Assembly: GCA_046331705.1 (NCBI GenBank)
Contig: JAXLQJ010000027.1
Location: forward strand, 37,317 to 97,952
Direction: 5' to 3'
DNA: 60,636 bases
Source: JADJOY01 sp046331705 [NCBI: bacterium]
Lineage (GTDB): Bacteria; JADJOY01
Shown one piece after another: positions 9,510 through 17,467 of the stretch. Made by a program: the position numbers and the translations under genes. The notes beneath the pieces were generated by a model. That model worked only from the letters and a program-made list of their open reading frames with translations, was not told where the DNA came from and made no database searches. Within the stretch, counting starts at the first letter, position 1, and the number at the start of each line of letters is the position of its first letter.

Positions 9510-11603
9510 TCACACCGCGGTGTGCGGCCGCGGATCCCGCGTCGAGGCGCGGGCGCCCCCGATCAGCGCGATCGCCGCGTCCACCGCCTCGTGGGTGCCG
9601 GCGATCGCGAGCACGTCCCCGATCGCGAGCCGCTCGTGCGCCGTGGGCAGCGTGATGCCCGCTTCACCGCGGGTGATGGCGAGGACGGTGGCGCCCGTTC
9701 GTCCGCGCAGATCGAGCGTCGCCAGCGTCTCGCCCACCGCCGCGCTGGTCGCCGTCAGCTCGACGGTGCTCAGCGCGCCGAGGCCCGGTACCAAGTCCTT
9801 GACGCGATCCAGCGCATGCTCGGCGGCGGGACGGGCGCCCGCGCGCGCCTGCGCGACCAGCGCCTCGACGATCACCTGTGCCCCCGCGCGCACGTGCCCC
9901 TGGAGGTTGGTCGCGCTGCGCCAGAACCCGAGCGCCAGCGCCAGCAGGATGGCGACCATCAGCGCCGCGCCCTCGAAGCCCGGCAGGAACGGCTGGGTGA
10001 TGGCGAGCATCGGTGCGCCGACGATCAAGAGCATCGCAAGCTGGATCGTCACCACCAGCGCGCGGCGCGGCGCGGCGGCGAGGTCGAGACGCCCGGGCTC
10101 GCTCGGTGGCAACGATTGCTCGGCGAGCTCGTGGCCGAGCCGGGCGACGATGCGAAACAGGCCGACGGCGAACGGCGTCGCGAGCAGGCCCGCTCCGACG
10201 AGCACGAGCACGTAGCCGACGGAGTCGCCGATGCCGAGGTGGTGCGCCAGGAACGCCGCGTCCGTCTCGATGGTGGCCGAAGTGGCCACGACCAAGAGCC
10301 CGAGCCCCGTGGAGTCGACGAGCAGCAGCTTGATCAGGCGGCGCAATGCGGCGTTGGCGGCGTTGCTGCGCCCTCCCGAGCGCAGCTGCTCGACCCAGCT
10401 CGCGTAGAGCGCCGCGAAGGTCTGCAACGGGCGCGGCAGCTTGCGATCGATCCACAGCGCGGCGGGCCCGGAAGCGCGGATCAGTCCCGGCGTGGTCAGC
10501 GTGGTGAGCGCCGAGACCGAAACCGCGATCGGATAGAGAAAGTCACCGACGGCACCGAGCTGGGTGCCGAGGCTCGCGATGATGAACGAGAACTCGCCGA
10601 TCTGCGCCAGGCTCATGCCCGCTTGCACGGAGGTGCGCGTGCCGTTGCCCGTGAGGAAGGCGCCGACGGTGACGTTCGCCACCTTGCCGACGATCACGAC
10701 CGCGGTGAGCGTGAGCACCGCCACCCAATGGCGCAGCAGCACCGCGGGTTCGATCATCATCCCCACCGACACGAAGAAGATCGCCGCGAAGACGTCGCGC
10801 AGCGGCAGCACCAGGTGCTCGACGACGCTCTCCTCGCCCGACTCGGCCACCAGCGAGCCCGCGATGAACGCCCCCAGCGCCACCGAGTAGCCGAGCTCCA
10901 GCGCGGCCAGCGCGCACGCGAAGCAGATGCCGATGCTGGCCACCAGCGTGGTCTCGGCGCGGTTCAGCCGCACGATCGCGCGGATGGTTCGTGGCACCGC
11001 GAGCAGGCCCACGGTGAGCAGCACGATCAGGAAGGCGCCCAGACGGCCGCTCGACTTCGCGATGGTCGCGGCGCTGAGGCTCTCGCCGCTGGCGAGCGCC
11101 GTGAGCGTCGCCATGAGCAACACGGCGATGAGGTCCTCGACGACCAGCACGCCCACCACCAGATCGCGCAATCGGCCCGCGATGCGCTGCTCCTCGAATG
11201 CCTTGGCGATGATGGTGGTGCTCGCGATGGCGACGATCGCGCCCGTGAACACGGCCTCGCGCGGCGTCCATCCGAACGCGCGTCCCGCGACGTAGCCCAG
11301 CCACATCATCAAGCTGCACTCGATCACCGCCGTGAGCATCGCGGCAGCACCCACCTCGAGCAGCTTGCGCAAGCTGAACTCGAGGCCGAGCGAGAACATG
11401 AGCAGGATCACGCCGAGCTCGGAGAGCGTCTGGACCACGGCCCGATCCGCCACCAGCGGCACCGGGACGTGGGGACCCACCAGCAATCCCGCGAGGATGT
11501 AGCCGAGCACCACCGGCTGCCGTAGGTACTGGAAGAGCACGGTGGTGATGCCCGCCGTGCACATCACGATGGTCAGCGCCTTCAGGAAGTCGTGCGCGTT
11601 CAT
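9510..11603 (-). CDS. CPA2-type cation:proton antiporter with RCK_C domain
   Basis: A 697-residue membrane protein of the KefB/CPA2 family. Residues 1-385 form the Na_H_Exchanger module, with the GYILAGLLVGP opening, LLMFSLGLEFS helix and IASTTII crossover. A second membrane block of about four helices follows (roughly 430-565), then a cytosolic RCK_C (TrkA_C) domain at about 600-685. There is no Rossmann RCK_N nucleotide-binding module, unlike KefB/KefC. It probably exchanges K+ or Na+ for protons across the inner membrane, with the RCK_C domain sensing a small ligand. It converges on the lipoprotein gene with a 22-base gap. Confidence 0.87.
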   Translation of the reverse strand: MNAHDFLKALTIVMCTAGITTVLFQYLRQPVVLGYILAGLLVGPHVPVPLVADRAVVQTLSELGVILLMFSLGLEFSLRKLLEVGAAAMLTAVIECSLMMWLGYVAGRAFGWTPREAVFTGAIVAIASTTIIAKAFEEQRIAGRLRDLVVGVLVVEDLIAVLLMATLTALASGESLSAATIAKSSGRLGAFLIVLLTVGLLAVPRTIRAIVRLNRAETTLVASIGICFACALAALELGYSVALGAFIAGSLVAESGEESVVEHLVLPLRDVFAAIFFVSVGMMIEPAVLLRHWVAVLTLTAVVIVGKVANVTVGAFLTGNGTRTSVQAGMSLAQIGEFSFIIASLGTQLGAVGDFLYPIAVSVSALTTLTTPGLIRASGPAALWIDRKLPRPLQTFAALYASWVEQLRSGGRSNAANAALRRLIKLLLVDSTGLGLLVVATSATIETDAAFLAHHLGIGDSVGYVLVLVGAGLLATPFAVGLFRIVARLGHELAEQSLPPSEPGRLDLAAAPRRALVVTIQLAMLLIVGAPMLAITQPFLPGFEGAALMVAILLALALGFWRSATNLQGHVRAGAQVIVEALVAQARAGARPAAEHALDRVKDLVPGLGALSTVELTATSAAVGETLATLDLRGRTGATVLAITRGEAGITLPTAHERLAIGDVLAIAGTHEAVDAAIALIGGARASTRDPRPHTAV

Positions 11604-11633
11604 GCGGTCGCTCGGCGGTCGCGGGATCCGGCG

Positions 11634-12656
11634 TCACGCGCTTCGCGCCCTGACCCCCGCGACGTCGTCGTCCGGTCGCGCGCTGCCGAGCGCGCGGTCG
11701 CTGGCACTTCCGCCCACGGCGAGCCAGAGCCAGAGCACCAGGCCCAAGCTCAGGCCCAGCACGATCTTCGCCGCCGGCGGGTATTCCGGAGACGGCGAGA
11801 CGAAGCCTTCCACCAGACCCGCGAGCGCGAGTGTCGGGATGAGGCCGGTGACGATTCGCACCGCGTCGCCCCCGTTCCGCGCCAGCGCGGCCTTGCGGGT
11901 GGCCCAGCCGGGCGCGACGAGCGCATCGCCGAGCAGCAGCCCGGCGCCGCCCGCGAGGCATACCGCGCTCAGCTCCACGACGCCGTGGCCGACGACGAAG
12001 ATCCCGAGGCGCGCGGCGAGCCCGTAGTGTCGATAGAAGGCGAAGATGATCCCGAGCTGGATCCCGTTGAACGCCAGCAGCGCGATCGAGCCGACGCCGA
12101 ACAGGAGCCCCGCGGCGAACGTGGTGAAGACCACCGCGATGTTGTTGGTGGCGATGCGGCTCGAGAGCCAGCTCGAGGGCGCCACGGAGAGGATCTCGTC
12201 GGTGTGCACCTTGCCCGACTCGGCGGCCTCCACCAGCTCGTCCGGGACCAGCGCCCGCGCCAGCTCCGGTCGCGCGATCCCCACCGCGTACGCGATCAGC
12301 GCCGGCCCGAAGAGCAGCGCGGCGGCAGCGGCCACGTGGCGGATGCGCGCGCGCACCGTGCGCGGAACGTCGGTGATCAGCGCCTGGCGCGCGTCGCGCC
12401 AGCGCTGGGCCCGCCCGCGATAGACGACGTTGTGCAGCCGCGCGACCTGACGCTCCAGGTCGCGCAGCAGCTGGCTCTCGGGGAAGCGCGCCTGCGCCAG
12501 CGCCAGGTCCGAGACCATGCGCCGATAGCCGAGCGCCAGCTCGTCGAGGGCCGCCTTGTCGAGCTCGCGGAAGCGGCTCTTCTCGGCGCGCGCGGCGAGC
12601 GCCTGGACGCGGTCCCAATCCGCCGCGCGCTCGACGAGAAACCGTTGCGCGTTCAC
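11634..12656 (-). CDS. SpoIIM-like (stage II sporulation M) membrane protein
   Basis: A 340-residue protein with a soluble N-terminal helical region (about 1-95) and five or six membrane segments after it. The NNIAVVFTTFAAGLLFG and GHGVVELSAV segments are hallmarks of the SpoIIM/DUF95 family. In non-sporulating Gram-negatives this family occurs with RDD, MoxR, DUF58 and DUF4129 genes; it says nothing about sporulation here. The start is GTG, seven bases after the RDD gene stop, and I chose it because homologous sequence begins there; an ATG 77 codons upstream runs through the RDD gene in a wrong frame. Probably co-transcribed with the RDD gene. Confidence 0.85.
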   Translation of the reverse strand: MNAQRFLVERAADWDRVQALAARAEKSRFRELDKAALDELALGYRRMVSDLALAQARFPESQLLRDLERQVARLHNVVYRGRAQRWRDARQALITDVPRTVRARIRHVAAAAALLFGPALIAYAVGIARPELARALVPDELVEAAESGKVHTDEILSVAPSSWLSSRIATNNIAVVFTTFAAGLLFGVGSIALLAFNGIQLGIIFAFYRHYGLAARLGIFVVGHGVVELSAVCLAGGAGLLLGDALVAPGWATRKAALARNGGDAVRIVTGLIPTLALAGLVEGFVSPSPEYPPAAKIVLGLSLGLVLWLWLAVGGSASDRALGSARPDDDVAGVRARSA

Positions 12657-12663
12657 GCGGCCC

Positions 12664-13416
12664 TCACGTCGCGGCGACACGCTCCAGGAACGCATCCTGC
12701 CGCGCCAGCGACAGCCGTCCCAGCAGCGCCTGTCGTTGCTCGGGCGTCGGGACGCGATCCAGCACGGTTTCCAGGATCTCGGCGCGTACGCGGATGCGCG
12801 CGTCGCGATGGAAGCCGTCCCGGCGCGCGAGGTAGTCGAGGACCAGCTCGCGGGTGGCCTCGTCGAGCGCGAGCCCGAGCAGCGCATCGCCCCACTCCTC
12901 GCTGGCCGCCGTCGGGCGGGGCGGATGGCGCACCCAGGCGACCGGCGCGCCGCGCTCGCGCACCACCAGCGTGCGCGCCACCAGGTCGCCGAGCCGGCGT
13001 CGCTCGGGCTCGCAGAACACCGCGATCAGCCCGACGCCGTAGACGCCGGGGAGCGCGTCGATCACCCGCACCAGGTTCCGCGCCAGCACCGAGACCCAGG
13101 TCACGGGATAGCCGCCGGCACGCACCACGCGGATGCCCACCAGGCGCTTTCCCGGTGTTTGGCCGCTCCACGCGAGCTCGAACGCGACGAAGTAGAACCA
13201 GTGGATCGCGAACACGCCCACGATCCAGACGGCGGGGGCGATCTCCGAGGCGTCGCTCAGCAGATAGGTGAACGCGACGAAGCCGAGCCCCAGGACGACG
13301 TACTGGACGAGCGTGTCGACCGTCATCGCCAGCGCGCGCGCGCCGACATCGGCGAGCTCGTAGCTGAAGCGGACGCTCTCCGGCGTCTCGATCGCGAGCC
13401 GCGCCGGAGAGGCCAT
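12664..13416 (-). CDS. RDD family membrane protein
   Basis: A 250-residue protein with the RDD domain in the first 150 residues: an early Arg-Ala-Leu-Ala-Met / Asp-Thr-Leu segment, three hydrophobic helices, and the family signature GQTPGKRLVGIRVV near residue 90 with a following LARNLVRVID segment. The C-terminal 100 residues are soluble and helical. The family has been proposed to act in transport but is poorly characterised. It is the first gene of a two-gene unit with the SpoIIM-like protein, the same pairing found in MoxR clusters, although the MoxR operon here is 8 kb away. Confidence 0.87.
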   Translation of the reverse strand: MASPARLAIETPESVRFSYELADVGARALAMTVDTLVQYVVLGLGFVAFTYLLSDASEIAPAVWIVGVFAIHWFYFVAFELAWSGQTPGKRLVGIRVVRAGGYPVTWVSVLARNLVRVIDALPGVYGVGLIAVFCEPERRRLGDLVARTLVVRERGAPVAWVRHPPRPTAASEEWGDALLGLALDEATRELVLDYLARRDGFHRDARIRVRAEILETVLDRVPTPEQRQALLGRLSLARQDAFLERVAAT

Positions 13417-13483
13417 GCGTGACTCCGGTGGCCTCAGTGCTCGCGGCGCGCCGCGGAGGACGCGCCGCCGCGCCTTCGTGCGC

Positions 13484-14497
13484 TCATTCGCGGGTCACCG
13501 TGAGCATGCTGTTGAGCGACCGCGCGCGTTCGCGCGATTGCGAGAGCAGCCCGAGAAGCTGGTAGGGATGGTTCGCCCACATCGAGCCGAAGCTGCCGTT
13601 GGCGACGTAGAGCGGCTCGAATTGCGAGTAGTCGAGGAAGTCGCGGACGATGCTCTGCGCCAGCGAGGTGGCGTTTCGTTCGGCGAGGACGGGCGCGAAG
13701 TCGCGCAGCACCGCTTCCATGATCTCGTGGTAGCCGAACGCGACGCCCTGCGCGTAGTAGAACTGGTCGTCGATCTCGCTCCACGGGACCTCGGCCTGCA
13801 TCAGGTGGCTGCTCTGACCGCCGGGGTTGGGAGTGGCCGCGGCACCGGACATCTCCTCGGAGATGCGGGTGGTGAAGTTGCCGACGCAATTGTAGAGCCG
13901 GGTGTTGGCGCCACCGAGGAGCGAGTTGAACTGACTGATCATCTCCATGAGGTTGTCGGCGCGCGGATAGAAGTGCGCCTGCCCGGACGCGAGGCGGGCA
14001 CGATAGCGCCGCAGCGCCTCGGCACCCGCCTTGTAGCGCGCCTCGGCCGAGGGGAAGAACCAATCGCTGGGCGGGTTCGAGAAGCGCGTGTACGCCTCGT
14101 CGATGTCTGGATCGATCAAGTCGGTGGTGCGCAGCCGGGTCAGGTTGTTGCGCAGCACCAGCACGCCGTAGCGAACCGCCTCCAAGAGCCCCAGCTGGAA
14201 GTTCTGCGGGTTGTCGAGGAGCACCGTCGGCCACACGCGGTCGTTCACCAGCCACGGGCGCATGCCGTCGTCGTAGAGATGGAGCAGCGCGTCCACGTAG
14301 CCGACGCCGGGCGTCTTCTGTTCCTCCGCGACGGTCTGCGGGTCTTTCCGGGTCGCGAAGTGCGGGAAGCTGTAGTTGCGAATCATCTCGATCGCGACGA
14401 ACACGATCACGATGCCCACTGCCACGACGATCAGGTTGCGACCCTCGCCGCGGTGGTGAGAGCCGTGAATCGAAGCGCCTGCGGATGCCGGATCCAT
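13484..14497 (-). CDS. DUF2333 family protein
   Basis: A 337-residue protein with one N-terminal membrane helix (about residues 21-40, rich in Val and Ile) and a large non-cytoplasmic helical domain. The mid-region has several Trp and Arg-Asp motifs (SDWFFPSAE, LYNCVGNFTTRIS) that resemble DUF2333, a proteobacterial family of unknown function. The domain ends close to the C-terminus. It has its own ATG and is separated by 67 bases from the RDD gene, with which it may be transcribed. I cannot propose a biochemical activity. Confidence 0.7.
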   Translation of the reverse strand: MDPASAGASIHGSHHRGEGRNLIVVAVGIVIVFVAIEMIRNYSFPHFATRKDPQTVAEEQKTPGVGYVDALLHLYDDGMRPWLVNDRVWPTVLLDNPQNFQLGLLEAVRYGVLVLRNNLTRLRTTDLIDPDIDEAYTRFSNPPSDWFFPSAEARYKAGAEALRRYRARLASGQAHFYPRADNLMEMISQFNSLLGGANTRLYNCVGNFTTRISEEMSGAAATPNPGGQSSHLMQAEVPWSEIDDQFYYAQGVAFGYHEIMEAVLRDFAPVLAERNATSLAQSIVRDFLDYSQFEPLYVANGSFGSMWANHPYQLLGLLSQSRERARSLNSMLTVTRE

Positions 14498-14595
14498 GGA
14501 CGATGCTCCTCCTGGTCGCGGGCACGGCCGCGACGTCGGCGCTCAAAGCTAATCGAGTTCGGGCGATGCGTGGGGGACTTCGCCCGGAAAACTGC

Positions 14596-14670
14596 TGGAG
14601 CCGGCGGTCGGAATTGAACCGACGACCTGCTGATTACGAATCAGCTGCTCTGCCCCTGAGCTACGCCGGC
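14596..14670 (-). tRNA. tRNA-Thr (CGT anticodon)
   Basis: A complete cloverleaf on the minus strand, 75 bases including an encoded CCA. The acceptor stem is GCCGGCG against CGCCGGC, the anticodon stem GCTGA against TCAGC encloses loop TTCGTAA, and the T-loop is TTCAATT. Anticodon CGT reads ACG threonine codons. Confidence 0.96.
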
Positions 14671-14784
14671 CGGAACCTCACGCCACTCCCTGCGTGGAGA
14701 GTGACGTGCAAGATCGAGGAAGCTATCGTTCGCGGAATTCCGGCGTCAAGCGAATCGCGGCGAAAGTCGTGGAGGATCGTGGCG

Positions 14785-17451
14785 ATGGGCGAGTGGTTCG
14801 AGCGATCGAGAGCGCACGCGTGGGGCCGGGCTCGCCGGCTCGCGCGCGCTTGCGCGCTGGCCCTCGCCGTGGGGGCGAGCGGCGCGTGCGGGGATTCCGG
14901 CGGCGGCGGAGCGGCGCCGGACGGTCCGCCGCCCGTGGCGCGGCTCAGGGCGCCCGCCTACGCCTCGCCGGGTGTCGCGATCAGCGTGGATGCGTTCGCT
15001 TCGGGCGGCACCATCGAACGGCTCGTCCTCGATTTCGACGACGGGAGCCGGCTCGTCAATCCGTCGCACGGCTTCGCGCTGCACCGCTTCGCGAGCCCCG
15101 GTGATTACACGATCCGCGCCACGCTCACTGGCGCGGGCGCGTCGTCCACCGCCGAGGCCACGGTACGCGTGGTGGCCGAGCCGGGGCCCACCACCCGCTT
15201 CGATCTGCCGGCGGACAAGGAGCGGCCGAGCTGGGGCGAGATCCCGTGGCCGAGCGATCTCTTCCGCGACGCTTCGGGCCGCGTCGCGGTCGACGGCGTC
15301 AACGTCGCCAACGGCATCGCCAAGAGCGTTCTCGAGGCGGGGCTCAATCAGCTCGATGGCTTCGGCACCACGACGGCGGCTTACGTGTGGCTCGACGGCG
15401 ACGTCGATCCAGCGTCGTTGCCGAGCACGCCCGAGGCGAGCACCGAGTACGGCAGCCCGATCGTGCTCATCGACATCGAGCCGAGCTCGCCGGCGTATCG
15501 AACCCGTGTGCCGGTGATCGCGACGTTCGACGCGCGCGATCGGCGACTTTCGGTGCTGCCGCGGCCCGGCGTTCCGCTTCGACCGAAGACGCGCTATGGC
15601 CTCGTCGTGCGCACGGATCTGTGGGGCACCCGCGCGGGCGCCCCCGCCGGCAGCGTTCGTGCGCCGGAGACGCTCGCGGCGCTGCTCGGCGGAGCGACTC
15701 CCGGCACGCCGTATGGGAGCGCCGCGCGCGCCGAGGTCGAGCTCTTGCGGGCGGCGCTCGCGTCCGAGCCGGACTTCCCTGCGGCGGACGTGAGCGGTGT
15801 GGCGGCGGCGACGGTGTTCACCACCCAGCACATCGAGGACGACCTCCTCGAGATACGTAACGCCCTCGAGCGCGGCGATTCCGGCGTTCCCGATCCCGCG
15901 CCGCGTTTCGATCCCCAGTGGATCTTCGGCGCCGGCGGCCGCGCGAGCCTCGATGCGCTCATCGGGCCGCAGCCCGACTCGGCACCCGGCCTCCGGCCCA
16001 AGGCGCACCAGAACGTCGCGACGATCGTGACCAAGGCGTGGTTCCGGACGCCGATCTACCTGTCGCCGGACCCGCATTTCCTCGATCCCTACGGCGGGAC
16101 CTTCGTGGTCGAGAACGGCAAGCCGGTGGTGCAGCGCGTCGTCGAGCTGCCGTTCAGCCTGGCGCTGCCGAGCACGCCACCTCCGCCGAACGGTTACCCG
16201 GTGGTGATCGCGCAGCACGGTCTGGGCGGCGAGCGTTCGAGCGAGCTGCTGGTGATCGCGAACACGCTTTGCGCCGAGGGCTTCGCGATCGCGGCCATCG
16301 ACGCCGTCCAGCACGGCGATCGCTACGATCTCTCGAGCTTCTCGCCCGCGCTGCGCGAGGTGCTCGATCCGGTCCTGAGATCGATCGGCTTCGATCTGCC
16401 CGCGGCGGCCAAGGACGAAGCGCCCAACTACGCGCAGAGCACCCTCGACGGCCCGGACGGTTGGGCCGACGCGAACGGCGACGGCGCCACCATCGGTCTG
16501 GTGGACGCGCTCATCAACCTGGCTGGTTTTCGCGACAACTTCCGGCAGAACGTGGTCGATCACATGTCGCTGGCGCGCATGCTGCGCACCTTCGACGGCG
16601 AGATTCCCGGCGTGGGACGGGTGCGATTCGACCCCGATCAGCTCTACTACTCGGGTACCAGTCTGGGCGGCATCCTCGGCGCCAACTTCGTGTCGTACGA
16701 GCCGACGGTGCGCGCCGCCAATCTGCACAACGCGGGAGGCGGGCTGGGTGTGAACCTGCTGGTGAACTCGCCCGGCATCGGCGGATTGTTCGGCCCGCTC
16801 CTCGGTGTGGCGTTCGGCATCGGCTCGGACGGATTCTCGGATCCGAGCAGCCCGCTCGTGAACCTCGCGCAGACCGTGATCGACGGTGGCGATCCCATCA
16901 ACGTCGCGCGCTTCGCGCTGCGCGAGCCGCTCACGTACGCGTCCGGCCCGTCACAGCCGCGTTCGGTGCTGCTCTTGGAGGCGATGTGGGATTACCTCGT
17001 GCCCAACGTGGCCAACGAGGCGCTGGCGCGGGCGTTCGGCCTCGCTCTCCTCGAGCCGTCGTATCGACCCGTCGAGGGCGTGGCATCGGGCGGACCGACG
17101 ATCGAAGGCAACGTGAACGGCAAGACCGGCGCGCTCGCCCAGTATTCGCCCGCGGAGCACGGAACGCTCTACGCCTATTCGCCGGGAGGCGTGTACTACG
17201 AGATCGGCTTCCCGTTCGCGACCGGCGAGCGCTTTCGACCGCTCGAACACGATTTCAGCGTGCGGCAACCGGTGAACGCCGCGATCACGCAGATCCGCGA
17301 CTTCTTCTTGGGCGTGCGAGCCGGCGGCGCCGGCACCGTCGAGATGAAGGACGGATACGCACCGCTTCACGACTACGACGACGACGGATTCCTGGACGAG
17401 GACGAGATGGCCGCCGGCACCGACCCCAGCGACCCCAGCTCGCACCGCTGA
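14785..17451 (+). CDS. Large secreted lipoprotein, lipase-like alpha/beta hydrolase
   Basis: An 888-residue predicted lipoprotein. The signal region (about 1-33) ends in a SGACG lipobox-like site after an Ala-rich core. A PKD-like beta-sandwich follows (about 50-135, with the LDFDDGS and PGDYTIRATL strands). The large central part carries an alpha/beta hydrolase with a VIAQHGLGGERSS oxyanion strand near residue 475 and a GTSLGG nucleophile elbow with Ser626. The extreme C-terminus is an acidic Asp-rich loop (DYDDDGFLDEDE) followed by GTDPSDPSS, a calcium-binding thrombospondin-3-like repeat. The ATG is preceded by GGAGG ten bases upstream. It probably acts on the cell surface on lipid or ester substrates. 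Confidence 0.75.
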   Translation: MGEWFERSRAHAWGRARRLARACALALAVGASGACGDSGGGGAAPDGPPPVARLRAPAYASPGVAISVDAFASGGTIERLVLDFDDGSRLVNPSHGFALHRFASPGDYTIRATLTGAGASSTAEATVRVVAEPGPTTRFDLPADKERPSWGEIPWPSDLFRDASGRVAVDGVNVANGIAKSVLEAGLNQLDGFGTTTAAYVWLDGDVDPASLPSTPEASTEYGSPIVLIDIEPSSPAYRTRVPVIATFDARDRRLSVLPRPGVPLRPKTRYGLVVRTDLWGTRAGAPAGSVRAPETLAALLGGATPGTPYGSAARAEVELLRAALASEPDFPAADVSGVAAATVFTTQHIEDDLLEIRNALERGDSGVPDPAPRFDPQWIFGAGGRASLDALIGPQPDSAPGLRPKAHQNVATIVTKAWFRTPIYLSPDPHFLDPYGGTFVVENGKPVVQRVVELPFSLALPSTPPPPNGYPVVIAQHGLGGERSSELLVIANTLCAEGFAIAAIDAVQHGDRYDLSSFSPALREVLDPVLRSIGFDLPAAAKDEAPNYAQSTLDGPDGWADANGDGATIGLVDALINLAGFRDNFRQNVVDHMSLARMLRTFDGEIPGVGRVRFDPDQLYYSGTSLGGILGANFVSYEPTVRAANLHNAGGGLGVNLLVNSPGIGGLFGPLLGVAFGIGSDGFSDPSSPLVNLAQTVIDGGDPINVARFALREPLTYASGPSQPRSVLLLEAMWDYLVPNVANEALARAFGLALLEPSYRPVEGVASGGPTIEGNVNGKTGALAQYSPAEHGTLYAYSPGGVYYEIGFPFATGERFRPLEHDFSVRQPVNAAITQIRDFFLGVRAGGAGTVEMKDGYAPLHDYDDDGFLDEDEMAAGTDPSDPSSHR

Positions 17452-17467
17452 GCCCAGAGCGCCCGAC

